NCBI RefSeq assembly: GCF_001278075.1
Contig: NZ_CP011340.1
Coordinates: forward strand, 7,747,501-7,811,500
DNA from: Streptomyces pristinaespiralis
Lineage (GTDB): Bacteria; Actinomycetota; Actinomycetes; Streptomycetales; Streptomycetaceae
Direction: 5' to 3'
Length of the DNA stretch: 64,000 nucleotides
Part shown: piece after piece, positions 9,501 through 17,073 of the stretch
How the letters are laid out: each line of letters starts with the position of its first letter
How positions within the stretch are numbered: the first letter of the stretch is position 1
Notes under the pieces: model-generated
Seen by the model: the letters and a program-made list of their open reading frames with translations, nothing else
The model's database searches: none
Told to the model about the DNA's origin: nothing
Program-made: the position numbers and the translations under genes

Positions 9501-10299
9501 GCTCGCCCAGTACGGGCGGCGCGGACTGCGGCAGCCCGATCACCGTGACGTCGTCGTCCCGGTCGACCGACACCCGGGCGACGCTCAGCAGCCGGCGCTC
9601 GCCGGGCGTCCCGGCCTGCCCGCCGCCGTCCCCGGCCCGCTCACCGCCGAACACGAACAGCAGCCGGTCACCGGTGCTCAGCGCCGACGCCGTCCCGGCG
9701 ATCCGTACTGCGGAGCGCCGCTCCAGGTCGGCGGGGGTCAGCAGCGACGGCCTGCGCCGGCGCACCGCCAGCTCGTTCCACGACGCGCGGGCCGTGAGGT
9801 CCTCGCCCGTCTCGAAGACCTGGGACTGCTCGCCCGACGTCGTGGGCACGCTGTTGCTGCGCGAACCGCGCGGGATCACCACGGACACCTCCGCCTCCCG
9901 CGGATCCCGGTCCAGGGTGTACGCGAGATGCGTGTCGGCGGCGATGCCCGGACGCGGACGGTGTCCCACCAGACGCCCGAGCAGCGCCAGCGAGCGGTGC
10001 TCGTTGGCGGTGCGCAGGTACGCCTCCTCCGCGATGCGCTCCGAATGGAACGTGAGCAGGTCGCCGACGACCGCCCACGACTCCAGCAGCCCGATCGACG
10101 GATCGTCCGGCGTACGGACGGTCAGGCCCCGCAGCGCCGGGTAGGCGGGCGAGGCGAGCCGGTCCAGCATCGCCGCGAGGAACGAGCCGTACTCACCCAC
10201 CCGGTAGTCCAGCGACCGGCGCCCCGGCGGATTGTGGACCGCCGGCGGCGCGTGCCGCTCGTCGTGGCCCCCGCAGCCGCAACCGCACACGGCGCTCAT
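6514..10299 (-). CDS. Large baseplate assembly protein (J-type) with C-terminal LysM
   Basis: A 1261-residue putative baseplate assembly protein, the larger of two adjacent relatives. The N-terminus is Cys/Gly-rich (CGCGCGGHDERH). The block SLDYRVGEYGSFLAAMLDRL, then PSIGLLESWAVVGDLLTFHS, ERIAEEAYLRTA and RLVGHRPRPGIAA is the conserved start of this family. The middle is an insert of ~500 residues and the gpJ-like core lies near residues 1000-1150 (TRRTIPLAVSALDRLVSVRDYEDFARS). Residues ~1188-1235 form a LysM-like unit (ETLTSVAARHGIPLAELLRL). It overlaps the gene above (10296-10299) and below (6514-6517) by ATGA. The expected role is a wedge protein of the baseplate ring. Confidence 0.88.
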   Translation of the reverse strand: MSAVCGCGCGGHDERHAPPAVHNPPGRRSLDYRVGEYGSFLAAMLDRLASPAYPALRGLTVRTPDDPSIGLLESWAVVGDLLTFHSERIAEEAYLRTANEHRSLALLGRLVGHRPRPGIAADTHLAYTLDRDPREAEVSVVIPRGSRSNSVPTTSGEQSQVFETGEDLTARASWNELAVRRRRPSLLTPADLERRSAVRIAGTASALSTGDRLLFVFGGERAGDGGGQAGTPGERRLLSVARVSVDRDDDVTVIGLPQSAPPVLGELVDELREWITEDDRETEDGAPTPGNPNPRPVSRYIEEFDAQVLAPLRADLDDLGTPAAFAARLAGPHERLAEAQAVAAAHEEVAAWFERLEAVVGDLRERAADLEPSRPAPPEEVELSPGSSALLALGAVLPALRTRDVRPGTAGRSAARRRASGSELAAQLLSVLEPRVADGLYPAWRQAAPAVPALLREVQAMRVTAAPFGATAPLRPVQDARGRVVRQTDWPLSGAALTTMRVVYDPAGRVPVRAEFQHVETGSSVQVSENLPTEKTFELGPGRVTLRTRAGQDHDLSWLSRRPADSQEPGVTARLEDGLPERTLFVSRPGEDGRVRVAVHNGETKSWLLAPGEHHQIRHGDHELTVRYTVGSEPANVEIGVATVPRPADRHVLALDSVQDSITVGSWVAIERPRKGRDTPDGIPGDAKLSFVTTRVTSVRTAVYTDYGITGRGTELTLAEPWLDDHDVLLSNIRDATVHAGGQSLRLADEPLGEDVHGDELELAELYDGLRPGRHLAVSGERTDVPPGGSGGSGITGTELVVVAGVEQVVDPLLPGDHVHTRLTLTTGLAHRYRRDTVRVLGNVVPATHGESRDEPIGSGDAGRTGQTFALWQSPLTWLPANNPLGATPELEIRVDGLLWHEVDSLAGRGPRDRVYVTGTTADGRTTVTFGDGVHGARLPTGSENVRARYRFGTGRAANVRANRITQAVTRPLGVTGVTNPQAATGGADADGPGLTRRTIPLAVSALDRLVSVRDYEDFARSRAGIGRAVAREVFDGRRQVLHVTVAGVDDIPVAGDSDVLRALRSSLARYGDGRLPVRVDVREPVLLLLAAKVKVAPDHTWSVVEPRLRQALLRTFGPEGRELGRPARLSEVMATAHRVPGVDHVDVDVFGGVPASVTPGELTGLGERLDGPAATVPARHAEYEEVVHRVTADGGETLTSVAARHGIPLAELLRLNPDITDTRPLEKGRRVFVFRGVRPAQLALLTPQVPDTLILTEVTA

Positions 10300-13200
10300 C
10301 GCCCACCTCCGCCGAGCTCGATGGACAGCCGCCCGTTCTCGGGCCGGTCGGGATCGTTGTCGCAACGTGCGATCTCCAGCGGGCCGAGCCGCAGCACGCC
10401 TGCCTCCAGTGCGTCGTCGTGGTCGTCCGGGTCGTCGGCCCCGAAGGGCCGGCCCGTGTCGAACAGTCGTGCCAGCCGGGTCACCCGTACGCTCTCCACG
10501 CCCTGCACGGCCGCAGCCGCGGCCACCAGGCGGCTCAGCCGCACCGGTTCGCCGAACGTCAGCGCGTCGGGGTGGAAGAAGCCGAGCCGGCCGCCGGACA
10601 GCCGCCCGCTGCCCAGCAGCCGGTACAGCTCGGCGAGGATCCGGCCGTGCTGGTGTCCCGGTGCCGCACACACGGCCAGGGCGATGTCCAGGGGGACGCC
10701 GCGGGCCGGGCCGACGACCAGGTCGTGGCCGATGCGCCGGTAGCCCTCCAGCGCGTAGGCCACCGAGTCGAGCAGCTCCGGACCGGGCTCCCCGGCACCG
10801 GCGGCGTCGATGGCCACATGGGCCTCCTGCACGCTGCCCGTCCAGCGGATCCGGGCGGCCGCCCGCTGCACCCCCGGCAGGGCGGAGGCGAGCGCCGCGT
10901 AGTCCTCCGCGGTCACCGCCCGCAGCCGCGAGCGCCTCAGGTCGAGCGGCGCGAGCTGGCGTACCTGCTCCAGCGGCTCAGGCTCCGTGCCGCCCACCGC
11001 CGGGAGCGGGTTGCGCACACCGGCGACGGGCAGTGGGTCACCGGCGTCGGACTCCTCCGGATCGCGGCAGAGCACCAGATGGTTGATCGCCTCCGCCCCC
11101 ACGTTCCCCGCCGTGCCGCCACCGAGCCGGTAGCGCAGCTCGAGCCGTGCGCCGGGCCGAGGGCGGGCTCCGTGCCGGCCGTCCCCGAAGCGCAACGCGA
11201 TCCGCCCGTCGTCCTCCAGCTCACCGACGAAGTGCCGGTCCCTCGGCCCGCTCGACAGCAGGTCCGGCCGGGTGGTCCACGCGGTTTCGCCGTCGATCAC
11301 CCGGACCGCGGGCAGGGCCTCGCGCGGATCCTGGAGCAGGGCGCTCGCCGGGCCGCGCAGCTCGGGCTCGTCCGGGTGGAGACCCACCGCGTACGAAGGC
11401 CCCCAGGTGTGCGCGATCTCCCAGGCGATGCCGCCGTCGAGAACGGCACCCGCGCGGGCCCGCGCCGTCAGCACCTCGAGCCGGCGCAGCTTCGCCGCCA
11501 GCAGGCGTTCGCTGCGGTGCAGCAGCTCCCGCAGCGCGGGAACCGGACGGCGGCGCAGCTCGAAGCGCTCCAGCACCCGCAGACCGAACAGCACGGCCAG
11601 CTCCGCGATCTCGTCCTCGCCGAGACCGTCGTGGTCGCGGGCGCTGCGCCACAGCTCCACCAGCCGCTGCCGCACCCGGGCGGGTATGCCCGCGAGCCGG
11701 CCCGCCTGCCCGGCACTGACATGGCGGGACAGCGGGAACGGCACCGACTGGACGACGGGGGAGCGCTGGAGCCGGGGCCTCAGCCGCGGCCGGATGCCCG
11801 GGTACACCACCTGGGCCAGCAGCGTCTCGAGCGCCTGTGCCTGCTCGAACGCGGTACCCGGTACGACCTTCTCCCGCCGCCGGCCCGCCAGTTCCACACC
11901 GAGCCCGGCCCGAGCCGTCTCCCGCTCGCCCACCACGTCGGACAACTCCCGCACCTGCGCCGCGGTGAGCAGCCGGCCATGACGGGTCTGGTCCAGCCTG
12001 GCGCCGATCAGGTCCGCGGTGGCGTTCCCCGCGTCCCGGTCGGGGCAGCCGGAGCCGCACGGGTCGCAGGAGCCGAGGACGGCCGGGTCGGGGGGCACGA
12101 CGACCGTCTCGGGCTCGCCGCCGGCCGACCGGCCGTGGTCGACCAGCGCCACGTTGCCCCGCGCCACGCTCACGTCGCCGACCGGTTCGCAGTCCCTGCC
12201 GCCCCGCGTGGACAGACAGACCGCGAACGCCGGTGCGTCCTCCGCGGCCCAGGTCACCTCGAGCACCGGCTGACCGCACAGGGCGTCGACCGCGGGCGTC
12301 ACCGAGGTGAGCCGCACGGCCTGCCGGTGCGCCGGGTCCGCGTCACCGGGCGTCCCGGAACGCGGTCCGCGCACCTCCTCGATCAACAGCACGTCACCCG
12401 GCCGCAGTCGCAGCGCCCGCTCGGCGCACTCCTCGTCGGCCCACTCGTCCCGAAGCGTCGCGGACGTCGCCCCCTTCGGCAGGGAGCACACCTCGTCGCC
12501 CCAGGTCCAGAAGCGGATGGTGTTGTGCTCCGGGCGCAGCACCAGTGGCTCGCCCTCCACCACCGGCTCGAAGACCTCCACCGAGCCGCGCTCACCGAGG
12601 ACCGCCAGGTCCCGGTCCTCGATGACCGCGCCGATCTCCGGCCGGTCCCGTGGGCCGAGCGTACGGACGTCGACGGCGGCGAACCGGAACGTGCCCGGCA
12701 GGAGCGTCAGTTCCCGCACCACCTCGAGAGCGACGAAGGCGCGCGCGTTGCAGCCGTCGTGCATCGGATAGTCGATCAGCCGCACATGCCGCCGCACCGA
12801 CACACGCCGGCGCGCCGTGTCCAGATACGCCTCGGTCGCCACCGCGTCCTGCTGGTAGCTGATCCGGTCACCGGTGTGCGCCAGCAGCTCCACCAGCGTC
12901 ATCTGGAGATCCGCCGGATTGCGTTCCACCCAGTCGGGGGTGGTCAGCGCCAGCCGGTCCAGGATCAGCCGGCGGATCGACTCGTAGTCCCGCGCGGTGT
13001 AGTCGACGACGGGTGCGGCCGGGAAGCCGGGCCGGTCGCCGCCCGGGTCGTCCTTGCAGTCGAACGGCGTCGGACAGTCGACCCGGAACTCGAATTCCGC
13101 AGAGAAGTAGCGCTGGTCGAAGCCCGGGAACGGCTCGGTGCCCGGTCGCCCGTAAGGATCCGTGTCCACCACCGACAGCCGGTAACGGCCGGTGTCCCCG

Positions 13201-13478
13201 GTGCGGTCCAGCGTCACCAGCAGCCGGTCGTCGAGCTCCGGGTCCTCCTCCCGCTCCACACACACATCGACCGCTTCGATCCCGGTGATCCGCCGGCCGC
13301 CGTCGATGCGGATGTTCTCCGGGCACAGCCCGTGCGGCGCCTTGCCGAGGAACGTGACGGTCAGCGTCAGCCCGTCGTCACCGGCCTCCACCGCGTCCAC
13401 GCCGCCGAGCCGCGCCGCCCGCACCTTGCCGCGCCTGCCGTCCGTGCGGCAGACCAACTCCTCGCTCACGCCGCTCAT
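10296..13478 (-). CDS. Baseplate assembly protein (J-type)
   Basis: A 1060-residue putative baseplate assembly protein. Residues ~1-130 form a beta-rich domain (LTVTFLGKAPHGLCPENI). The family core follows: VVDYTARDYESIRRLILDRL, PDWVERNPADLQMTLVELLA, HTGDRISYQQDAVATEAYLD and RVSVRRHVRLIDYPMHDGCN. A gpJ-like C-terminal part (LDLRRSRLRAVTAEDYAALA, about residues 845-870) precedes the last domain. It corresponds to the Afp11/Afp12-type wedge proteins that surround the central spike. ATGA overlaps on both sides (13475-13478 and 10296-10299) make it part of a translationally coupled block. The size fits the family. Confidence 0.9.
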   Translation of the reverse strand: MSGVSEELVCRTDGRRGKVRAARLGGVDAVEAGDDGLTLTVTFLGKAPHGLCPENIRIDGGRRITGIEAVDVCVEREEDPELDDRLLVTLDRTGDTGRYRLSVVDTDPYGRPGTEPFPGFDQRYFSAEFEFRVDCPTPFDCKDDPGGDRPGFPAAPVVDYTARDYESIRRLILDRLALTTPDWVERNPADLQMTLVELLAHTGDRISYQQDAVATEAYLDTARRRVSVRRHVRLIDYPMHDGCNARAFVALEVVRELTLLPGTFRFAAVDVRTLGPRDRPEIGAVIEDRDLAVLGERGSVEVFEPVVEGEPLVLRPEHNTIRFWTWGDEVCSLPKGATSATLRDEWADEECAERALRLRPGDVLLIEEVRGPRSGTPGDADPAHRQAVRLTSVTPAVDALCGQPVLEVTWAAEDAPAFAVCLSTRGGRDCEPVGDVSVARGNVALVDHGRSAGGEPETVVVPPDPAVLGSCDPCGSGCPDRDAGNATADLIGARLDQTRHGRLLTAAQVRELSDVVGERETARAGLGVELAGRRREKVVPGTAFEQAQALETLLAQVVYPGIRPRLRPRLQRSPVVQSVPFPLSRHVSAGQAGRLAGIPARVRQRLVELWRSARDHDGLGEDEIAELAVLFGLRVLERFELRRRPVPALRELLHRSERLLAAKLRRLEVLTARARAGAVLDGGIAWEIAHTWGPSYAVGLHPDEPELRGPASALLQDPREALPAVRVIDGETAWTTRPDLLSSGPRDRHFVGELEDDGRIALRFGDGRHGARPRPGARLELRYRLGGGTAGNVGAEAINHLVLCRDPEESDAGDPLPVAGVRNPLPAVGGTEPEPLEQVRQLAPLDLRRSRLRAVTAEDYAALASALPGVQRAAARIRWTGSVQEAHVAIDAAGAGEPGPELLDSVAYALEGYRRIGHDLVVGPARGVPLDIALAVCAAPGHQHGRILAELYRLLGSGRLSGGRLGFFHPDALTFGEPVRLSRLVAAAAAVQGVESVRVTRLARLFDTGRPFGADDPDDHDDALEAGVLRLGPLEIARCDNDPDRPENGRLSIELGGGGR

Positions 13479-13855
13479 GCGGGCCCGCTCCCCTCGAACA
13501 CCTCGTCGCGCCGGCTCCCGGTGGAGCGCACGACATAGCGCAGATACACCCGGACCACGTTCTCCTCACTCACCACGTCCAGCGACTCCACCTCCATGAG
13601 CTCGCCCAGCCACCGCTGGAGCGACGCCTGCACCGACAGCTCCAGCGCGGAGGCCAGTTCAGGACTGTTCGGGGTGAAGACCAGGTCCAGCAGCCCGCAG
13701 CCGAAGTCGGGCCGCATCACCCGCTCGCCCGGGCTGGTGAACAGCAACTGCTCGATCAGGTCGCGCACATGCTCGTCGTACGCCGCGTGCGCGGTACGTC
13801 CCCGCCGGTCCGACCGGAACGGGAACGCGACGTCGGTACGCCGCCGGGCCGTCAT
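13475..13855 (-). CDS. GPW/gp25-like baseplate protein
   Basis: A 126-residue homologue of T4 gp25, the baseplate wedge component that nucleates the sheath. Key motifs are VAFPFRSDRRGRTAHAAYDE, the core EQLLFTSPGERVMRPDFGCG (about residues 36-55) and LLDLVFTPNSPELA. The Glu-Arg pair in PGERVMRPDFG is the family hallmark. The ATG at 13855 is chosen because family similarity begins there; the codon overlaps the stop of the upstream PAAR-like gene as ATGA (13852-13855). The stop likewise overlaps the start of the next baseplate gene. Confidence 0.93.
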   Translation of the reverse strand: MTARRRTDVAFPFRSDRRGRTAHAAYDEHVRDLIEQLLFTSPGERVMRPDFGCGLLDLVFTPNSPELASALELSVQASLQRWLGELMEVESLDVVSEENVVRVYLRYVVRSTGSRRDEVFEGSGPA

Positions 13856-14205
13856 CGGCACGTCACCCCCCGGCGGACCGCCGCGACGACCGGCGGCCCC
13901 TGCGGCACGAGCGCGGCGTCGAAGCACTGCCCCGCCGTGGTGTCCAGGAGCACGGCCGCACCGTCGACCAGGACGCCGCCGCGCGGCGGTGGACCGAAGC
14001 GGACGCTGACGCACGGCCGCGGCACCCCTTCGACGGTGTGCGCGCAGCCGGTCACGGCGAACACGTCGGACGCCGTGCGGACGGGATGCCCGTCGACGAG
14101 CACGGCACTCGGAGCGGCCGCGGCGAACGCCCGGCCGCCGTGCGGACAGTGCAGCGCGGAAGCGGCGCTGACGCAGGTACCGGAGTTCCCGGAGTGTCCG
14201 GACAA
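13852..14205 (-). CDS. PAAR-like spike-tip protein, TTG start
   Basis: A 117-residue protein placed where contractile systems encode the PAAR tip that sharpens the central spike. It contains LHCPHGGRAFAAAAPSAVLV and GCAHTVEGVPRPCVSVRFGP, a Cys/His-rich beta pattern, with further Cys residues near the C-terminus (GQCFDAALV, GVTCR). A bound metal at the tip is therefore plausible. The only start compatible with the ribosome site (GGGGAGAGAAG, about 7 bases away) is TTG at 14205, an uncommon start. It begins 22 bases after the spike-gene stop and overlaps gp25 by 4 bases. The PAAR assignment rests on position and Cys/His pattern. Confidence 0.75.
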   Translation of the reverse strand: MSGHSGNSGTCVSAASALHCPHGGRAFAAAAPSAVLVDGHPVRTASDVFAVTGCAHTVEGVPRPCVSVRFGPPPRGGVLVDGAAVLLDTTAGQCFDAALVPQGPPVVAAVRRGVTCR

Positions 14206-14227
14206 GACTTCTCTCCCCGTCGTGTTG

Positions 14228-14755
14228 TCACTGCTTGCCCGGCACGATCAGCCGGCCCTCGTTGACGTTGACCTCGGCGCCGTTCAGCACGATCGACGCG
14301 CCCAGGCCGTTGGCGATCGTCACGCCCTTCTCGTCGACCTGGATGTACGCCCCGCCCGCCGCCTGGAGCCGGATCCCGCTGCCGCCCGGCACGTCACCCA
14401 TCACCAGCTTGTGCCGGTCGGAGGTCTGGATCACCACGTTCTGGTGCGCCGGCCCGCCCGTGAGCGCGTCCGGCGGGAGCTCCGAGGAGTCCCCGTACCA
14501 ACAGCCCGTCCAGATGGGGTAGCTGGGATCCCCCTGCTCGAACTCCACCCACACCCCTGCGCCCGCGGACGGAACCACGTACTGCCCCGACTCCCGGCCG
14601 GTGAACGGCAGACACGGCAGCGCCCAGGTCGACGTCTCGTCGCCGAGGACGTCCGGCACCTTGACCGTCACCCGGCCGATCCTCAGCGGATCGTCGTTGC
14701 TCACCACCCGCCCCCGGAACTTGCCGAGATACCGGCTGTTCGGTCCTGCAGCCAT
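14228..14755 (-). CDS. Spike protein, phage baseplate assembly V/VgrG-like
   Basis: A 175-residue gp5/VgrG-type central spike. Residues ~10-90 form the OB-fold (YLGKFRGRVVSNDDPLRIGR, VPDVLGDETSTWALPCLPF, GAGVWVEFEQGDPSYPIWTG). Residues ~100-170 have short repeating beta strands (NVVIQTSDRHKLVM, IRLQAAGGAYIQVDEKGVTI) typical of the trimeric beta-helical needle. It has no lysozyme or effector extension, so it is a minimal spike. The ATG at 14755 has AGGAG nearby. It is followed closely by the tip and gp25 genes, the standard order of these systems. Confidence 0.93.
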   Translation of the reverse strand: MAAGPNSRYLGKFRGRVVSNDDPLRIGRVTVKVPDVLGDETSTWALPCLPFTGRESGQYVVPSAGAGVWVEFEQGDPSYPIWTGCWYGDSSELPPDALTGGPAHQNVVIQTSDRHKLVMGDVPGGSGIRLQAAGGAYIQVDEKGVTIANGLGASIVLNGAEVNVNEGRLIVPGKQ

Positions 14756-14820
14756 GCGAAGTACTCCTGGTCCCCTTGTCCCCCGACCGCCTGTTCGCCG
14801 GTCGCCCTGATCGCCGGTCG

Positions 14821-15960
14821 TTACGGCCGTACGGTGCCGCTGCGGGCGATGAGCCCCTCGCGCGACAGCGTGAAGTTCTGCTGGTACGAGCCGGGCCTGA
14901 TGTTGTGCGTCACGGACTTGACGTAGTAGTCGCCGTCGTACGTCACCCCCGCGCCGCGCACACCCACCAGCTCCCGCGGCCGCAGGATGTAGCCGTGCCG
15001 GTTGACGTCCAGCGACCCCGAACCGGAGATCGCGTCCGCCGACAGCGCGGCCCGCGCCAGCAGTTCCGCCTGCGCCTGCTCCGACTCCTTCTTCGCCGTG
15101 CCGGACAGCGTCCGGCGCCTGAGCGCCGGAGTGGCGCGGCGGCCCAGCGGCGGGCGCAACGGGCCGATGTCGGGCTGCGGCAGCAGCAGCGTGTCGCGGG
15201 TCGCCGGGTTCTGCACGCGTGCCTGCGGCTCCTCGCGGGCGGTGCCGTCGTAGGCGAACGTCAGCTGGTCCACGGTCGAGTTGGCGTCCATGTTCACGTT
15301 CAGCGCGTGCTGGCGCTGCCCGATGCGGATCTCCGGACCCCACACGGCCGTCGACCGGCCGGGCCGTGGGCCTGGCTCCAGGAAGAAGATGTAGCCGTTG
15401 GCCCGCGCCAGGTCGGTGACGTAGGCGAGGTCGGTGGCGGTCTGGTACTCCACCCGCAGTTGTTCGCGCGGCGGCTGCTCGATCTTCTCCTGGAAGACCC
15501 GCGGTTCGATCCCGTAGTCGGCGTACTTGGCGAGGATCCGGGCCACCCGCTGGGACGGCCGCAGGTTGGGGAACCGGTCCGTGCGCTCCTCGAGATCCAT
15601 GAGCACCGACAGGTCCTCGCCGGTCACCGTGAGCGTGGAGTGCCCTGGCTGATTGCTGGCACCCACCTCCTGCCGCACGATCAGCCCGTCGAGCAGCACC
15701 TCGGCCGTCCCCTTCACACTGACGGAGAGGATCACCCGGGTCTTCGGGTCGAAGAACCCTTCCGGCAGCAGCCGGCGGGACAGCGCGCCCGTCTTGGTGA
15801 GGTCGAACGCCAGCTGGAACCCGCTGCGTTCGCCCGCGGTCGCCGTGATCTGCGCCGACAGCAGCGCCTCGACGACCTCCGGCGGCACGGGCCGGGTCAG
15901 CCGTGGCCCCGTCTGCAGGGTGATGTGGATGGGCCCGCGCCCCACGGGCTGCTCAGACAT
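14821..15960 (-). CDS. Phage late control D (hub) protein
   Basis: A 379-residue gpD/gp27-type hub protein that would connect tube and spike. Recognisable blocks are STLTVTGEDLSVLMDLEERT, ARILAKYADYGIEPRVF, REQLRVEYQTATDLAYVTDL and the C-terminal GAGVTYDGDYYVKSVTHNIR with SYQQNFTLSREGL. Length and order fit the family. The start at 15960 lies inside the end of the LysM gene (8-base overlap, 15953-15960). A 65-base gap separates its stop from the spike gene, one of the few true gaps in the operon. Confidence 0.92.
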   Translation of the reverse strand: MSEQPVGRGPIHITLQTGPRLTRPVPPEVVEALLSAQITATAGERSGFQLAFDLTKTGALSRRLLPEGFFDPKTRVILSVSVKGTAEVLLDGLIVRQEVGASNQPGHSTLTVTGEDLSVLMDLEERTDRFPNLRPSQRVARILAKYADYGIEPRVFQEKIEQPPREQLRVEYQTATDLAYVTDLARANGYIFFLEPGPRPGRSTAVWGPEIRIGQRQHALNVNMDANSTVDQLTFAYDGTAREEPQARVQNPATRDTLLLPQPDIGPLRPPLGRRATPALRRRTLSGTAKKESEQAQAELLARAALSADAISGSGSLDVNRHGYILRPRELVGVRGAGVTYDGDYYVKSVTHNIRPGSYQQNFTLSREGLIARSGTVRP

Positions 15961-16336
15961 GGCGGCCCCCCGACGCCGGGAAGCCGCCGGCGTGCGGGAT
16001 GCGGATGTCCCGGCCCGCCTCCTCGGTCAGCTCATGCGGGTCCAGGACCGGGTTGGCGTCGGCGATCTGCCACCACTGGGCGGGGTCGCCGAAGTAGTGC
16101 TGGGCGAGCAGGTCGGGACGCTCACCGGCGTTGACGGTGTGGGTCGCAGACTCGCCGTCCTCGGTCTGTTCCTCTCCGAGCGGGGGGAGCAAACGGCGTT
16201 TGGCGTACCGCACTTCGGTGCCGTCGGCGGTGCGGTGAACGCCGATCTCGGCGTCGTGGTAACGGCTGGAGCGGGGGTACGGGTGGGCGCCGGGTATGGC
16301 GTCCATGGCGCTCTCGTACGGCTCGATCTCTGCCAT
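15953..16336 (-). CDS. LysM-domain baseplate protein
   Basis: A 127-residue protein with one LysM-like domain at about residues 63-112 (HTVNAGERPDLLAQHYFGDP, then WWQIADANPVLDP). It resembles tail-protein-X/Afp7-type components that tie the hub to the tube. In cytoplasmic particles LysM units of this kind act as structural connectors rather than peptidoglycan binders. The start at 16336 is 5 bases after the preceding stop. The N-terminal 60 residues are charged and probably flexible. Confidence 0.87.
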   Translation of the reverse strand: MAEIEPYESAMDAIPGAHPYPRSSRYHDAEIGVHRTADGTEVRYAKRRLLPPLGEEQTEDGESATHTVNAGERPDLLAQHYFGDPAQWWQIADANPVLDPHELTEEAGRDIRIPHAGGFPASGGRHV

Positions 16337-16341
16337 GTCCT

Positions 16342-17073
16342 TCAGGCCCTCCCCATGAAGCCGGCGCCGCCGACTGAGCCGTTGCCGACGCCGACCCCGA
16401 TGACGCCGTTGCGCCCGGCCGGCCCGAACGCGCCGAGCCCGCCGCTGCGGGCGGCCCTGGCGAGCTGCTCCTTCTGCGCGAGATGTGCCATGTAGAGGTC
16501 GGCCCCGCGGTGCCCGGCGGGCAGATCGCTGACGCTGAGCACCTTCATGCCGATGCCGAGGCTCGCCCGGATCGGATTCAGGTTCACGTCGAACGCGGAC
16601 TCGTTGATGGACAGTTCGGTCAGCCGCACGGGCATCACCCGCTTGGACCCCCAGGTGAAGAGGGTGAGCGGCATCTCGATCGGACTGATCTCGATGGTCC
16701 CCTTCTTGGTCTGCCGGGCGGCTTCCCGCAGCTGCGCGGTGGTCGGATGCACGAGCATCTCGAGGGTCGCGAGCTCGGGGTGGATCCCGTCGGGAGCGGC
16801 CACCTCGAACTGATCGGTGGCGTCGATCTCGGCGGTGAACTTCCAGGTCTCCTGAGCGGGGCCCTTGAGCCGGAGAGCCTCGTTCCTGTCCCCGGACCCA
16901 CTGCCCCCTCCGCCGGCATCACCGGACCCTCCGGCGGCCTGTGGCGAGAGACTGCGCTCGAGGGTGTCGGGGTTGAACTGGAGCACGATGATGCGCTGGG
17001 GTGTGCCGCGCTCGGGGTCGACGACGACGATGCCGGAGCGGATGGGTTTGGGGATGTCGGCGTAGCGGGTCAC
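16342..17073 (-). CDS. CIS tube-type (Afp7/Pvc7 N-domain) protein
   Basis: A 243-residue protein of the CIS_tube domain type. The diagnostic block is RIIVLQFNPDTLERSLSPQA near residues 27-46, followed by a Gly/Ser loop, then WKFTAEIDATDQFEVA, HPELATLEMLVHPTTAQLRE and RVMPVRLTELSINESAFDVN. In related clusters this domain occurs in Afp7/Pvc7 together with LysM; here the LysM part is the next gene, so the two together equal one Afp7. The last ~30 residues are Gly-rich. The start is GTG at 17073, overlapping the preceding stop as GTGA (17070-17073). Confidence 0.88.
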   Translation of the reverse strand: MTRYADIPKPIRSGIVVVDPERGTPQRIIVLQFNPDTLERSLSPQAAGGSGDAGGGGSGSGDRNEALRLKGPAQETWKFTAEIDATDQFEVAAPDGIHPELATLEMLVHPTTAQLREAARQTKKGTIEISPIEMPLTLFTWGSKRVMPVRLTELSINESAFDVNLNPIRASLGIGMKVLSVSDLPAGHRGADLYMAHLAQKEQLARAARSGGLGAFGPAGRNGVIGVGVGNGSVGGAGFMGRA

